Origin: Mytilus trossulus
Lineage: Eukaryota; Mollusca; Bivalvia; Mytilida; Mytilidae
Reading direction: 5' to 3'
NCBI RefSeq assembly: GCF_036588685.1
Contig: NW_026963296.1
Location: 3,100,001 to 3,164,000, forward strand
DNA length: 64,000 nt
Shown here: one piece after another, positions 33,136 through 44,499 of the stretch
Layout: each line of letters begins with the position of its first letter
How positions within the stretch are numbered: the first letter of the stretch is position 1
The notes under the pieces: generated by a model
Seen by the model: the letters and a program-made list of their open reading frames with translations, nothing else
Told to the model about the DNA's origin: nothing
The model's database searches: none
Position numbers and translations under genes: made by a program

Positions 33136-33890
33136 TGTGCTTAATACGTCTGAGGTAATTTATTCCTTGGATAAAAAAATCCTTAGTTTTTCGAAAAATT
33201 AAAAGTTTGGTAAACAGGAAATTCATAAAAATATTTGTTATAAGTATTCGATGATACACAGTGACACCATGAAAGACACCGCAGATTTTTTGAACATAAA
33301 CTACTTTTAAGTTTTTCTTTTACAGGAATATCTACTCTTCAACAACACATAATTATATAGACTTTTAAAAATATCTTTAAATTGATTCAATTTAATAGTA
33401 TTGTCTTAGTCTTCTCCTTCTCATTTTGTCAATCTAAGTTTATCACCCTCTTCAGATTTTAGAACACATACTACAATAAAAACAACCGACTTTCCTCCGA
33501 ATTTTCTCAATGCAAACGAAGATAAATTGAATGACGCCCTTAAAGAGGTGCATGTTAAGAAGGGAGACTAATTGAAAACGTTTGAGGATAGATTGGCACC
33601 AAACGTACGGCAAAAATACCAGGAAAATAATTCTTGATCATATTATTTGTCTGGAGAAAAATACTGATTGTATTATTTGGAATGTTTCCACTTCGTAATT
33701 TTTATTTGTTTCATATATCCCTAGTTATATAAATGTATAATTATATATGTGTATATAATTGATGGTAAGTAACGTGCTCACAGAAGAGTCTTGTTGAGAT
33801 GATTCTTGCGTCTGTCGCACAAAATGTCAGTCTCCTGGTATCTTGGAGTTCATATACAACCAATCAGTCAAAGCCACTGCTTGTTGAGCT

Positions 33891-33906
33891 CCCCCCCCCC
33901 CCCCCC
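33891..33906 (+). repeat. Poly-C run of 16
   Basis: An uninterrupted C16 tract after TTGAGCT. Length is likely to vary between individuals or be misjudged by sequencing. Confidence 0.9.
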
Positions 33907-34364
33907 GAGGCTATTAACAGCCAAGTAGTCAGGACTTCTGTCTTGTCATGAATCATCGTTGATATTATCATAATTATAACTCAACTGTTTACGAAATACT
34001 TACTATGGAAAAGATAACCGCAGCTGTAATTTGCTTAATTTTTAAGAATTGTTAGTTCTCAATTTTCTTTCTTTGCGTATTTTGTTTTGTCCTTTTACTG
34101 TTTTTTTTTAATTTGTGTTTGTCTTTCTTTAACGAAACGCGCATCTGATGTACGTCTCGAGTTATTTTTTAAAATATAAAAGGTAACATGCTTTGTTTAT
34201 TTTCAAGTCAATATATAGACAAACCTTGTATCTGTCGAATCAAACTATACTCCTTGCATCTCTGATAAGTTTTAATTTTATTTAATTATTCATAAATATA
34301 TTTAAGATTATTTAAACTTTTTTGGCCCAAAAGGGGTCTTACTGAACCTTCTCCTTTGATCCGA

Positions 34365-35265
34365 CTGTCATACAAGTGAGAGGTTTAGCGCTATAAAACC
34401 AGGTTCGATCCACCATTTCCTACTTTTGAAAAAGCCTGTATCAAGTCAGGGCTATGACAGTTGTTGTCAATTCGTTTAATGTGTTTTATCCTTTTTTTTC
34501 ATTTGATTAGAGACTCCCCGTTTTTAATTCTCCTCGGGAGTTCAGTATTTTTGTGATTTTACGTTATACATTTTCCGACGTCAGACACGCGACGCAATGG
34601 TTGTGTTTTTTAATTTGATAGATGCTTTTTGTGCTTTTTATAAACACAATTGTTTGTTTTGAGATTTAACACAGTGATGACTGCTATACCCATATTTTGA
34701 CTTTTTTTATTTATCATCAGATCATGTCTGTGTTTTTCACGCATCGTTGTAAATATAACAAAATGTGATGCGACTGTCATATTTGTGATATACATGTATA
34801 CATCAACGGTACCAGGATAATTTTGATACGCCAGACGCGCGTTTCGTCTATATAAGACTCACCAGTGACGCTCAGATCAAAATAGTTATAAAGCCAAACA
34901 AGTAAAAAATTGAAGAGCATTGAGGACCCAAAATTTTCAAAAAGTTGTGCAAACGGTTAAGGTAATATATTCCTGGAATAAGAAAATTCTTAAGTTTTCG
35001 AAAAATTCAAAGTTTTGAAACAGGAAATTATAAAAAAAATACTTTATAATTGATTTTCATGTCAACACCGAAGTTTATGTTTAGCGCTGTAAAACAAGGT
35101 TCAATCCACCATTTCTACATTTGATAATGCCTGTACCAAGTCAGGAATATGACAGTTGTTGTCCGTTCGTTTGATATGTTTTGTCATATGATTTTGCCAT
35201 TTGATTAGGAACTTTCCGATTGAATTTTCCTCGGAGTGCAGTATTTTTGCGATTTTACTTTTATT
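34365..35265 (+). repeat. Dispersed repeats of the GAGGTTTAGCGCTATAAAACC family, with copy 3 of the CGCGTTTCGTC repeat
   Basis: 34375-34560 and 35080-35260 are direct copies with TTAGCGCTNTAAAACNAGGTTC, AAGTCAGG, ATGACAGTTGTTGTC and CTCGGAGT / CTCGGGAGTTCAGTATTTTT. 34570-34800 carries the preceding part of the same family (GTCAGACACGCGACGCAATG, then CACGCATCGTTGTAAATATA), which also appears at 43645-43830. 34805-34950 is the CGCGTTTCGTCTATATAAGA repeat. No coding. Confidence 0.7.
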
Positions 35266-35269
35266 GAAT

Positions 35270-36149
35270 AGTAGTATATTGGAAAGTTTTTAACCCCTTT
35301 TTCAATAGAAAATTGGTAAGGCAAGGGTTGGAGCGCCTTCAAACTAGACTAACCGGGCAAATTCTGTATGAGTCTGTCTCAAGTCATGACCATATAGCAC
35401 AGTGGTTGTCGTTTGTTTCTATATATATTATATTTTTGGTATTATTTTGTACATAAAATCTGGCCATTGTGATTTTCGTTTGAATTGTTGTACTTTTTTG
35501 CATTTATGAAGACGGCTGGTTCAGTGGTATGTGTATTACTCATTGTTGAAGAGCAAACGATGTTTCAGTCGGTCTCTTGTGGAGAGTGATGGAATACCTC
35601 TGAAATTGTGGTACGTTGCAAGGGAAAACAAGGTTATGCATGTATTTGTTTGTTTTCACATTACATTTCGTTTAAAAATAACACATAGACCAAATTCAGC
35701 CTGAACGTGTTTTGAGGCATACCTATTCTTTGGTGTAAATTTAAGGGTTACCAAGACCGACCCCATAAAATCCATAAGGCAATAAAATTCCAGATTGTTC
35801 AAAAGTACATATATTTTGTCCTGAATGTTTGATATGCAATTTGTAATACTAATAGTTAGGTACTGTTAGCTCATTAGTTGTAATCACATGTTACTTTAAT
35901 TTATCGACAGTATTAAATATTAACCATTATATCTTTTAAATAATAATCATACATTATACTGAATACATTTTTTGCAATGAATATTTTTAATTCTAACTGC
36001 TTATACATTCATCTTTACTGTGTAAACATAATGACTAATAATGTGATTAACTACATCCAAATAAATGTTTAATATATCCAGCTTACATACAAACAGTAGA
36101 TTTGGTTTGTTTTCTAATTGACAGTTTATAATGGTAGGGCTCCAGCACG
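35270..36149. other. No gene recognised
   Basis: AT-rich sequence with no supported frame. The segment 35330-35410 (AACTAGACTAACCGGGCAAA ... TCTCAAGTCATGACCATATAG) may be another dispersed repeat. Confidence 0.4.
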
Positions 36150-36400
36150 TAAAAGAGAGACAAAGCATGCCAGAGGGATATTCAAACTCACATGTCTAAC
36201 ATACACGGGCAATGTCAGGTTTAAAAAGTAAAAGAAGGAGAGACAAACTGAGAGACAAATATTAAGACAAACTGAGGGACAAATAATAAGACAAACTGAG
36301 AGACAAACAATAGTACATCAAATCAAAATAGAAAACTAAAGACTGAGCAACACGAACCCAACCAAAAACTAGGATCGTTCTCCGATGTTCACAACCTACG
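36150..36400 (+). repeat. Dispersed repeat with a 24-bp tandem insert
   Basis: The frame of the repeat (AGAGGGATATTCAAACTCAC ... CTGAGCAACACGAACCCAAC) matches, in reverse complement, the tail at 37020-37270. Within it a 24-bp unit AGACAAACTGAGAGACAAAT-ATTA occurs three times, at 36241, 36265 and 36289. Confidence 0.75.
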
Positions 36401-37019
36401 TGTAAACACATTTAACCAAGACGACTACAAATTCCACATTTACGACTAACAATGAACACATATATTTTGAACTCGTTCAGGAAGACTGTTTTTATTCATT
36501 CTCAACGTTAAATATATTATTGTTCCAACAGACAGGACTCATATGTTTCAGAAGGAAGCACGATTGGAGACCATTACATTTCTCCTAACTTATAAGCGAT
36601 ATACCTTATTCAGATACTTATTCATATTGCATGTTAACTATTTAAAATTGTAACATAACCATTTACAATTCAAACATTTCTCATAACAAGCACTTGACAC
36701 AATATTTTAACTGTCCCATAAGTCTAACCATATCTGGAGTGGACAAAATTGGGGCAAACAACTTATTTTTACCTCCTCTTCACGCCATTATTTCTTTGTA
36801 AGTGTGACGTGAACTACTTTTCAGTGCATTAGTAGTGTTAAACTCATTCATTTACTTTAACATCATGCATTTATGAGTTGCAAGTATCTACTTTGATTTT
36901 AAAAATATGCCTTTTTCTAATATGCTTTTGAAATAATGATATTAAGGGTGCAAATGTGTTTGGCGACATATTGGCGTTTCGACAATTAATGTCTCTTTAA
37001 AGATTTGTTATCACATAAG
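36401..37019. other. No gene recognised
   Basis: AT-rich spacer between two oppositely oriented copies of one dispersed repeat. No supported frame. Confidence 0.4.
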
Positions 37020-37275
37020 CAACACGACTGGTGCCACATGTGGAGCAGGATCTGATTACCCTTCTGGAGCACCTGAGATCACCCCTAAGTTTTGGTGGGG
37101 TTCGTGTTGATTGGTCTTTAGTTTTCTACAATGTATGTTGTGTCATGTGTACTATTGTTTGTGACGTCTGTTTGGTTTTTTTTTTATTATTAGCCATGGC
37201 GTTGTCAGTTTATTTTCGATTTATGAGTTTGACTGTCCTTTTAGTATCTTTCGTCCCTCTTTTAGATTGTCAAAA
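37020..37275 (+). repeat. Isolated 3' tail of the RT element
   Basis: GCAACACGACTGGTGCCACA, GGAGCACCTGAGATCACCCC and TTAGCCATGGCGTTGTCAGT match the reverse complement of 18860-19075, the tail behind the minus-strand RT frame. The open frame 37031-37306 (HVEQDLITLLEHLRSPLSFG) is this tail in translation. It is probably a severely 5'-truncated copy. Confidence 0.75.
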
Positions 37276-37279
37276 TATT

Positions 37280-38199
37280 AAAATAATCAACAACCTAAAA
37301 CAATAACCAAGAGTTGATCGGCGTCAAATGGCAAAACAACTAAATGGAAACTGAACAAGGAATCAGGGAGGGCGATACATTTGTTAAATGAATATGATTA
37401 CAAAATTAAGTCAAGCTAAACATATACAAGATATTAGAGCAACACATCAGTTAGATATATTCCTTAATTGGCATTCAATTCGAAATAAGAATAACACCAA
37501 AATAAAAAAAAAAGACATTGAACGTATTTCCTGACACTGAAATCAATGTTATGTGTTAATGGTTGTGTTGTGATATACTTTCTTTAAATTTTTGATTTGC
37601 AGTCCATTTTCATATTGTGTTTTTACGTTACAGTCCCAGGTTAGCGAGAGTGTTGAGCGCAGACAAACATGTCTGTCTTAGGTTGTAAGGTTTGTTATTT
37701 GAATAGTTTAAATATTCCATGTCGGGTCTTTTCTGCTCAACCCGTACCCCTTATTTGTGTTGGCCCTAATAGACATATAACTACTTATACTTGTTTTAAT
37801 GAACTAACATCCTGTATTTTTAAGATTTGTATAATACTAAAACATGTAAGATAAAGGCCTCTGCTTGATCACAAACAGTGTTGGTTGATGAGGAAAATGC
37901 AACAACAAAGAATACATACTGTAATACTAAGTATGATGCAGCAAGTAATAATGTGAATTTCCATGCATTTATTAGTAAAGATAGCTATGTACATATACAT
38001 CAAAGAATATAGTCATTGCTATATTAAAACATTCTTCAAGTGAAATATCATTATGGTAAGTTATCTAATATCTAAAATAAATACAAATATAAAAACTATT
38101 TGATACGGCTGAGTTTTCATGGTATTTGTATACAAGTACAAAATATGTACACACATATCAATTATCTATATAAGACGAATGACTCATGCGTCTATTCCG
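37280..38199. other. No gene recognised
   Basis: AT-rich. A short dispersed piece at 37625-37680 (CAGTCCCAGGTTAGCGAGAG). The frame 37669-37854 has five or more cysteines but no splice or domain support, and I do not call it a gene. Confidence 0.4.
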
Positions 38200-38490
38200 A
38201 ACAAAAAAGTGTCTCATTTCTGTATATGACTAATGACTAATACTTCTAAATGTCTTAACAATTGAATTTATTTACATGCGACTAAACCAAATAATCGAGT
38301 GTCTAATTTATCTATTTGACTAATGACTAATACTTCTGAATTTTTTTCACAATTAAAAGTATTTACACGCGACTATACCAAATAATCAAGTGTCTTATTT
38401 GTCTATATGACCAATGATTAATACTTTTAAATTTCTTAACAATTAAATGTATTTACATGCAACTATACTGAATAAACAAGTGTCTCTTGA
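38200..38490 (+). repeat. About 90-bp tandem repeat, three units
   Basis: TGACTAATGACTAATACTTC starts near 38227 and 38317, with a variant TGACCAATGATTAATACTTT near 38408. Each unit also has ACAATTNAANTNTATTTACA and GACTANACCAAATAATC segments. Non-coding. Confidence 0.85.
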
Positions 38491-38499
38491 GAACAAAAA

Positions 38500-38950
38500 G
38501 ATTTTGAAGTAATCAATTAGTACAAAGGGATGCACCGTTACTCCAAAAAGAGGCAACGGATCTCCATTCGGCAGAACTGATGAAAAGCGTCCAACCTTGT
38601 TTAGATTTATAAAATATAGAAAACTAAAAAATGCTATAAAAAATGTCTGTTAACATTAAATAGCTAGCATTTACAATAACAGATTACTTCCAATTTAGAT
38701 TTATTTATTTATTTATTTATTTATAATTCAGATTAATTTATGGTACACTTTTTCAGTAAGTCCTTTCTAGATTTCAGTTTTTGTTTTTTTACCATTAACT
38801 TTGTATACTTAATATTAAGACCATTGTTGTGAGATGAAAACATTAATATACTGAAATATCACTACCTATTCGAAGGAGAGAAAAACATTTTTTGAAGTAA
38901 TCCATTCGTACAAAGGGATGCACTGTTACATTGAAAAAGGCAATGCTATT
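38500..38950 (+). repeat. Direct duplication and (TTTA)n
   Basis: GTACAAAGGGATGCACCGTTAC at 38520 recurs as GTACAAAGGGATGCACTGTTAC at 38909, each preceded by TTTTGAAGTAATC. Between them lies an ATTTATTTATTTATTTATTT microsatellite at 38699-38724. Confidence 0.75.
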
Positions 38951-39010
38951 TTTTTCTATTTATCATAAACTTTGTATACATTTTGAAACCAGAATGTGTA
39001 TATAGTACTC

Positions 39011-39281
39011 GGATGCCTCAATCGCTCTTTGTATGCTTAGTGAAACAGAAAATTTGGATCAAAAACTCTAATTTGGCATTACAATGAGACATATCATAGC
39101 ATAGGGTACATGTGAACTAAGATTCAAGTTGATTGAATTTCAACTTCTACGAAAACTGCCTCTACAAAAAAACTGAAACCTGAAGCATGACAGACGGACG
39201 GACGAATGAACGGACGGACAGACCAACGAACCCAAAGACTGGAAAACATAATGCCTCTCTTCTATCGTAGATTGGGCATCA
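39011..39281. mobile_element. Second copy of the ATGCCCCAC / GTGGGGCAT element
   Basis: Starts GGATGCCTCAATCGCTC, has GGTACATGTGAACTAAGATT and AAGTTGATTGAATTTCAACT, a GACGGACGGACGAATGAACG run, and ends TATCGTAGATTGGGCATC. It has only one internal unit, against two in the copy at 2506-2940. Confidence 0.7.
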
Positions 39282-39299
39282 TCAGCAATCATTTTACAT

Positions 39300-40060
39300 C
39301 TAATTGCATTATTGAAATGTCAGATCTGTTATTTCTATTGCATTCACTCTCCAGGATCCAACATTGATTGAATTTTTCAGGATATCATGAATATTAATAT
39401 TGTCTGAATGTTTGATAGATAAATTGCTATGTGTGATACGTTTTTATGTTGTATCTAGTCTGTTAAGTCCATGTCATACAGTATTCATTTGTGTAGATTC
39501 GGGTCTGATTGGTTTTAGTATGTGTATGGGTTATATATCTTTATTTATAATGTTTTTGCTTTTGTCTGATAGATTTTCCAATCTTTACCAGGTTTTTTTT
39601 TTTCAAAAATACATTACGATTACTAACATCTTTTTGTATATGGGTTGGTCAATGGAACTGACAGTCAGTAATGTCAAGAAAGGTTGTAGCAATCTTTGGC
39701 TGAAATATGTGGAAAGGTTTCGGAGAAGAGGCTTATTGACAAAAAGCAAAAAAGCGCATAGAGCAACATAGACTGCAAGTGTTTGCACCTGTCCTAAGTC
39801 AGGAATCCGATGAACAGTAATTGTCGTTTGTTTATGTAATTTATATAAATTTTTCGAAAAACTAAGGATTTTCATATTCCAGGAATAGATTATCTTAGCT
39901 GTATTTTGCACAACAAATTTTAGGAATTTTGGGTTCTCAATGCTCTTTAACTTTGTACTTGTTCAGCTTCATAATTATTCTGATCTGAGCGTCACTGATG
40001 AGTCTTCTGTAGACGAAACGCGCGTCGGCCTAAATAAATTATAATACTGGTACCTTTGAG
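39300..40060. other. No gene recognised; contains reverse copy of a dispersed repeat
   Basis: 39900-40060 is the CGCGTTTCGTC repeat on the minus strand (GATGAGTCTTCTGTAGACGA, AACGCGCGTC). The 123-codon frame at 39400-39771 is hydrophobic at its start but has no recognisable family features; I do not call it. Confidence 0.5.
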
Positions 40061-40336
40061 ATGACTATTCTAAGTGAAGGCTTAATACTCTAAGATTATG
40101 TAAATTATTGCTGTACTAACAGATTACAAACGAAATAACGAATTCAACATGTTCAATCCCGTTACAACTGTTTTGAAAAAAGACATTTAATAGCATAGAT
40201 TCATTCCATTTAGTTTTAATTTTTAATAGATACTATACACACATACAGATCATACCTATTTTGGAACTTTGACTTTTATTCTCAGACGCTTTTTAAAATT
40301 GTTTGCGAGTTATCTGTAACCACATTCTGTTAATAC

Positions 40337-40488
40337 ATCAATAAAGACATTGTTGGTTGTACCTCCCCTTTTAATCACCATATCTATCAATGGTTTGCTC
40401 TGCTCACCTTTTATCAATAAAGACATTGTTGGTTGTACCTCCCCTTTTAATCACCATATCTATCAATGGTTTGCTCTGCTCACCTTTT
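40337..40488 (+). repeat. Perfect 76-bp tandem duplication
   Basis: ATCAATAAAGACATTGTTGG begins at 40337 and again at 40413. The two 76-bp copies look identical, so the duplication is very recent or an assembly artefact. Confidence 0.95.
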
Positions 40489-40680
40489 GTTAGGTTCAAT
40501 GCAGTGTCTGTTTTTGACTGATACTACCAAATATGTCATCCTTCGATCTAATATCACTTATAATTTAATTTTGGGTGTAATGCGTCTTCTGATTGGCTGA
40601 CGTTATTTTGTTATGAGCCCATAGACATGTGACCGTGAGGTCATCAACATTTTTTCATGGTTTTCTACGGTTTAAAATGG

Positions 40681-40857
40681 AATTTAGAATTAAATTATAA
40701 GAAATGACTGTAATATTTTTTCTGTCTATTCGAAATAACATAAAAAATGTGGTGCACACTGTTAAATAACCCGCTACGCGCGTTATTAAGTGTGCACCAA
40801 TTTTTTTATGTTATTTCTTCATAGACAGAAAAAATATTACATTCATTCCTTAAATTT
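40681..40857. repeat. Long palindrome (foldback MITE)
   Basis: Arms of about 75-80 bp: left ATTTAGAATTAAATTATAAG ... GGTGCACACT (to 40760), right AAGTGTGCACC ... CATTCCTTAAATTT (from 40788). The loop of about 27 bp holds CCCGCTACGCGCG. It shares its arm with 16975-17060 and shows several arm mismatches. Confidence 0.85.
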
Positions 40858-42394
40858 GTCATCATTCGATCTAGTATATCACTTATATCTAATCGTTGCT
40901 GCACGATGTAGTCATACTTATCTGCGATGGTACCTTAAATCAATTGTATAACAGTTTTAATAAGACACACTTTTCCACAACTGTAGTTGTATCATAATTT
41001 TTTTTATTATACTGTTTTTTTATTTTATTTTGTTACTAAAGTAATACAAGGCAATATATTTCATTGAGATTACTCGTAATTGAAGAGATTATCACGTTTT
41101 TCAAACTTTTGTCATCTTTTTAAAACTTTTTCAATTTTCTATAAAATATAACTCTTATGAGTATGACAGTTTCTGTTTTTTTCAAATTTTATTTGAATTG
41201 CCTAATTGAGCCTAACATGTGCAAATATTCTGAATAATTTAAACAAGACTTACTGCTGTTATTTCTTTCAAATCAATCATTTTATGAAGCATTTCTTTAT
41301 TATCTTTTGAAAAATTATTATGAAAGATAACACTTTTAATAAGATACATTTCATAACTGTTGTGTTATCATAATTTATTAATTTATATCATACTGTATTG
41401 TACATACTGCATATAATTATTACATACGATAGATCATAAAAATTGCAGAGATGTCGTTTATCACTGGAAATGAAACAACTTTGTATATTAATGCTTTTTA
41501 TCGATATGATGAGCATTTGTAAATGGCCATTATAAATCAGTGCATATGGTGTCCAAATGACTGAAGAGGTATAAGTTGCTTTACGTCTTGTGGTAACTGC
41601 TGAGAGCATAATGGGGATGCATGCATAGCATAAGTCTTACTTAGGAGTTCATCCGAATCCCACATATTATGTTTTTTTTCACTTTAATTTATCTTCTAAA
41701 TCAAATCATGGAAATTAACATCGGAAAACTAATGTTGCCTTTACCAATCATGTTAATTAATAGCTATAGATTAGGAGATCTTGTTTACAAAGACAAAGAC
41801 GGTTCAGCAAGTCTTTTACAGTTTCTTAACGGTAATATGGCTTTTTAGATTTAAATTTATACTTAAAGAATACACGGCAATATATGTCATTGAGGTTACT
41901 TTTAATTGAAGAGATTGTGACGCATTTTAATCTTGTCATTTTGTTACAGCTTTTTCAAACATCTATAAAATCTAATTCTAATAATTGCACTAGAATTTGA
42001 CAGTTTTTACTACATGTATGTCAATCATGCATTTTTTTATTATTTGAAAATTGTATATCTAATATATTTTATACAAATTCTTTAAATTAAAACAAGGGAG
42101 ACATGAATTAGATGCTTACTTTTGAATGACAAATTAATTCAGCTTATTTTTTTTTCAATATGAATAACATCTTATCCCTCAATTGATAAATAATGCCTTG
42201 TAAGATTTTTTATTTTATTTTGAATGAATAAAGGATGACAACTTAAAACTAAAAAATGAACACTTACTTTTATTATCACTCTTCTGTTCCTGTAAAAAAA
42301 AAGCGACACATCTAATACAACAAATTTATATTTTTGTTCAATTATCTCTGAATGTTACTGCCTAATAGAACTAGTTTCGATCTAGTGTGTTTTT
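40858..42394. other. No gene; local old duplications
   Basis: 40955-41180 resembles two later segments. TTTTAATAAGACACACTTTT recurs as TTTTAATAAGATACATTTCA at 41335, and GGCAATATATTTCATTGAGA with TAATTGAAGAGATTATCACG recurs as GGCAATATATGTCATTGAGG with TAATTGAAGAGATTGTGACG at 41875. No coding frame is supported. Confidence 0.6.
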
Positions 42395-42499
42395 GGTACT
42401 TATCTATCCCAAATTCATGTATTTGGTTTTAATGTTATATTTGTTATTCTCATTGGATTTAAAAAAAACAAATACATGAATTTGGGATAGAAAAGTACC
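42395..42499. repeat. Inverted repeat, 31-bp arms
   Basis: GGTACTTATCTATCCCAAAT through TGTATTTG (42395-42425) is mirrored at 42469-42499 (CAAATACATGAATTTGGGAT ... AAGTACC) with one or two mismatches and a 43-bp loop. Confidence 0.85.
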
Positions 42500-42599
42500 G
42501 TGACACGTCTTATAGTAATGTGAATTCACACTCAAATATAAGAAAAAACAAACGACAAACCCACCATTAAAATGTTACATACACAGAAACGAACTATGA

Positions 42600-42695
42600 T
42601 ATAACAATGACCATTTTCTTGACTTGGTACAGGACATTTTTAAAGATAAAAATGGTGGGTTGAACCTGGTTTTGTGGCATGCCAAACCTCGCATT
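42600..42695 (-). repeat. Short copy of the GAGGTTTAGCGC repeat family
   Basis: CTTGACTTGGTACAGGACAT and GGTGGGTTGAACCTGGTTTT match the reverse complement of the repeat at 35080-35130. It directly precedes an RT fragment. Confidence 0.6.
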
Positions 42696-42771
42696 TAAAC
42701 AATGTATCTAATACAGGTCCTTATTATTGTCTCTTTTTAATTTTTTTTGTATGTTGATATGTTGAGGTTGT

Positions 42772-43365
42772 ATGCATTTAACAAAGTGTATTTGCGAAAC
42801 TTTATTGTTCAAACGAGACGATTTTAATTTTGAAATTATAAATTTCCCCCATCTTAATAACAATACACTAACTTCATCTGCATATGAGATATACATTTCC
42901 CATCTTATTCGATATGCAAGAGCTTGTAGCTCCTACTTAGACTTTGTAAATCGTCACCAGTGTCTGTGCAGAAAGTTGATGAATCCGGGGTAGGTCAAAG
43001 ACCTTCTCGTCCTTTTACTAAAAAATGTTCATCGGAAGGTACCAAGACCTTGTTGATAAATATTCCATATCAAATTCACAAATTATACATGATGGTCTTG
43101 ATGTATAGATTCTGCGTACTTACGTTGTTTATCATCTTTTAAATAACGTGTTAAAGTGTTTCATTTGTCTTTGTTCTATTATTAATATTACTTTTACTAT
43201 TTTTTCGTGATATTCATTTGACGTTGCTCGGTACTTATACACCCCGTCAATGTGTTTGTATTATCTTTCTTTTTTACTGGTGTGTTTTGTATATGCGACT
43301 TTTTGTTTTTTCTTTGGTACTTATAACGTGACTCTGTACGTTAATATGTTATTGTTTTAGTATAT
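42772..43365 (+). pseudogene. Reverse transcriptase C-terminal fragment
   Basis: The frame 42772-42993 reads FKRDDFNFEIINFPHLNNNT, YEIYISHLIRYARACSSYLD and FVNRHQCLCRKLM. This is the same thumb region as FSFPIVNFPFLSSN and YISQLIQYSRAC in the frame at 19135-20142. Past a shift, DLLVLLLKN and a hydrophobic tail (FCVLTLFIIF, then SFVFVLLL) follow. Neither a catalytic box nor an upstream RT is present. It is a decayed fragment of the same superfamily. Confidence 0.75.
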
Positions 43366-43434
43366 GTCATAATGTTATAGGTTTATTATGAATTAGAAAA
43401 TACTTTGATCGACAAACAACAAAATCATTTTAAT

Positions 43435-43605
43435 CGCGGAGTGGTATTAACCATTTGTGGATTCTTAGAGATTCTAAAGAACTTCTGGACAATTTGAAAT
43501 CTCGATCTATTTCTGAAATTAATTTAAAATACTTTTGATTGTTTAACAGTAGGCCTGTATACCAGCATTCCCCATGTGCAATTATAAAATTGTTTTGAAT
43601 AAACA
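43435..43605 (+). pseudogene. Reverse transcriptase fragment, start of palm
   Basis: NHLWILRDSKELLDNLKSRS (about 43450-43510), then a shift, then LYTSIPHVQL (43555-43585), corresponding to FWS...TLYTSIPHSKLK of the frame at 19135-20142. It comes after, not before, the C-terminal fragment at 42772, so the two are separate insertions or a rearranged copy. Confidence 0.65.
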
Positions 43606-43639
43606 TTGGACGACAAAATTTCTTCCTATCTAATGTATC

Positions 43640-44000
43640 TAAAGTCAGACACGCGAAGCTATGAATGTGTTTTTAATTTGATAGATGTGTTTGTGCTTTT
43701 TGTAAAATTGTTTGTTGTAATAAACACAATGATGACTGCTGTGCCCATGTCTTGATATTTTCTTTCATTTATTCTGTTTTGTTCACGCATCGTTGTAGAT
43801 ATAACGTAATTGTATGCAACTGTCGTACAAGTCAGAGGTTTAGCGCTAAAATATCATGTTCAATCATCCATTTTCAACATTTGTAAATGCCTGTTCTAAT
43901 TTAGGAATATGCTATTCGTTTAATGTGTTTTGTCATTTGATTTTGCCATGTCATTACGGACTTTTCGATTGAATTTGCCTCGGAATTCAGATTTTTGTGA
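43640..44000 (+). repeat. Dispersed repeat (GAGGTTTAGCGC family), longer copy
   Basis: AGTCAGACACGCGAAGCTAT, GATGACTGCTGTGCCCATGT, CACGCATCGTTGTAGATATA, GAGGTTTAGCGCTAAAATAT and CTCGGAATTCAGATTTTTGT follow in the same order as at 34570-34800 plus 35080-35260, so these pieces form one element. Confidence 0.75.
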
Positions 44001-44499
44001 TTTTACTTTTTTCGTACTAAATTTGAGTCAAAAGTGATTGACGTGTTGAATAGTTTGTGTCTCAAGCATATTTACAAGAACAATTGTGGTAAACGGCAAA
44101 TGCCAAAAAACAGTTACCTCTATAGTTAAACAACTGACAAAATATATAAACCTGAACTATGATATCCTCTGCATTTCAATTTGGTAACGTGTACGTTAAT
44201 CTTTTCTGCAGTTCCCTATTTGCTGAGAGAACTATTCTGAATTTTCATTTATTATCTGTTACTTGACATTCAGCAATTATCAATTGCTCAATTAATCATT
44301 AAACAGATCCTTTTATCAGCAAAAAAGGTAAGGACACAACATTCACATTTGATACAGCTCTGAAGTTGGATTGTGATTAAATAGTTGTCACAGCATCAGT
44401 TTCTGACACCAAATGAATGTGGTCTAATGAACCTAAAAAAATAAATTTACCTAGTATAGTCCAATATTCGACATCTTAATACATGGCCATGGATTGATT

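Larger units (their letters stand above)
31590..34200. repeat. Old direct duplication, block B, with an internal duplication
   Basis: 31950-34200 corresponds to 21450-23200. In addition, 31605-31990 and about 33330-33670 resemble each other: TTTAGATTGATTCAAAATCT against TTAAATTGATTCAATTTAAT, and AATGACGCCATTGAAGAGGT against AATGACGCCCTTAAAGAGGT, each followed by GCATGTT and then TATNTGTCTGGAGAAAA-like sequence. In both, a short frame reads DKxNDAxxEVHV. The block is interrupted by a dispersed repeat at 32995-33135. No gene can be assigned. Confidence 0.65.

Noticed and set aside
37031-37306. 91-codon frame as a small gene
   Set aside because: It is the translated tail of the dispersed RT element, also present at 18860-19075.
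39400-39771. 123-codon plus-strand membrane protein
   Set aside because: Hydrophobic T-rich sequence gives such frames often; no family features, and a repeat follows immediately.
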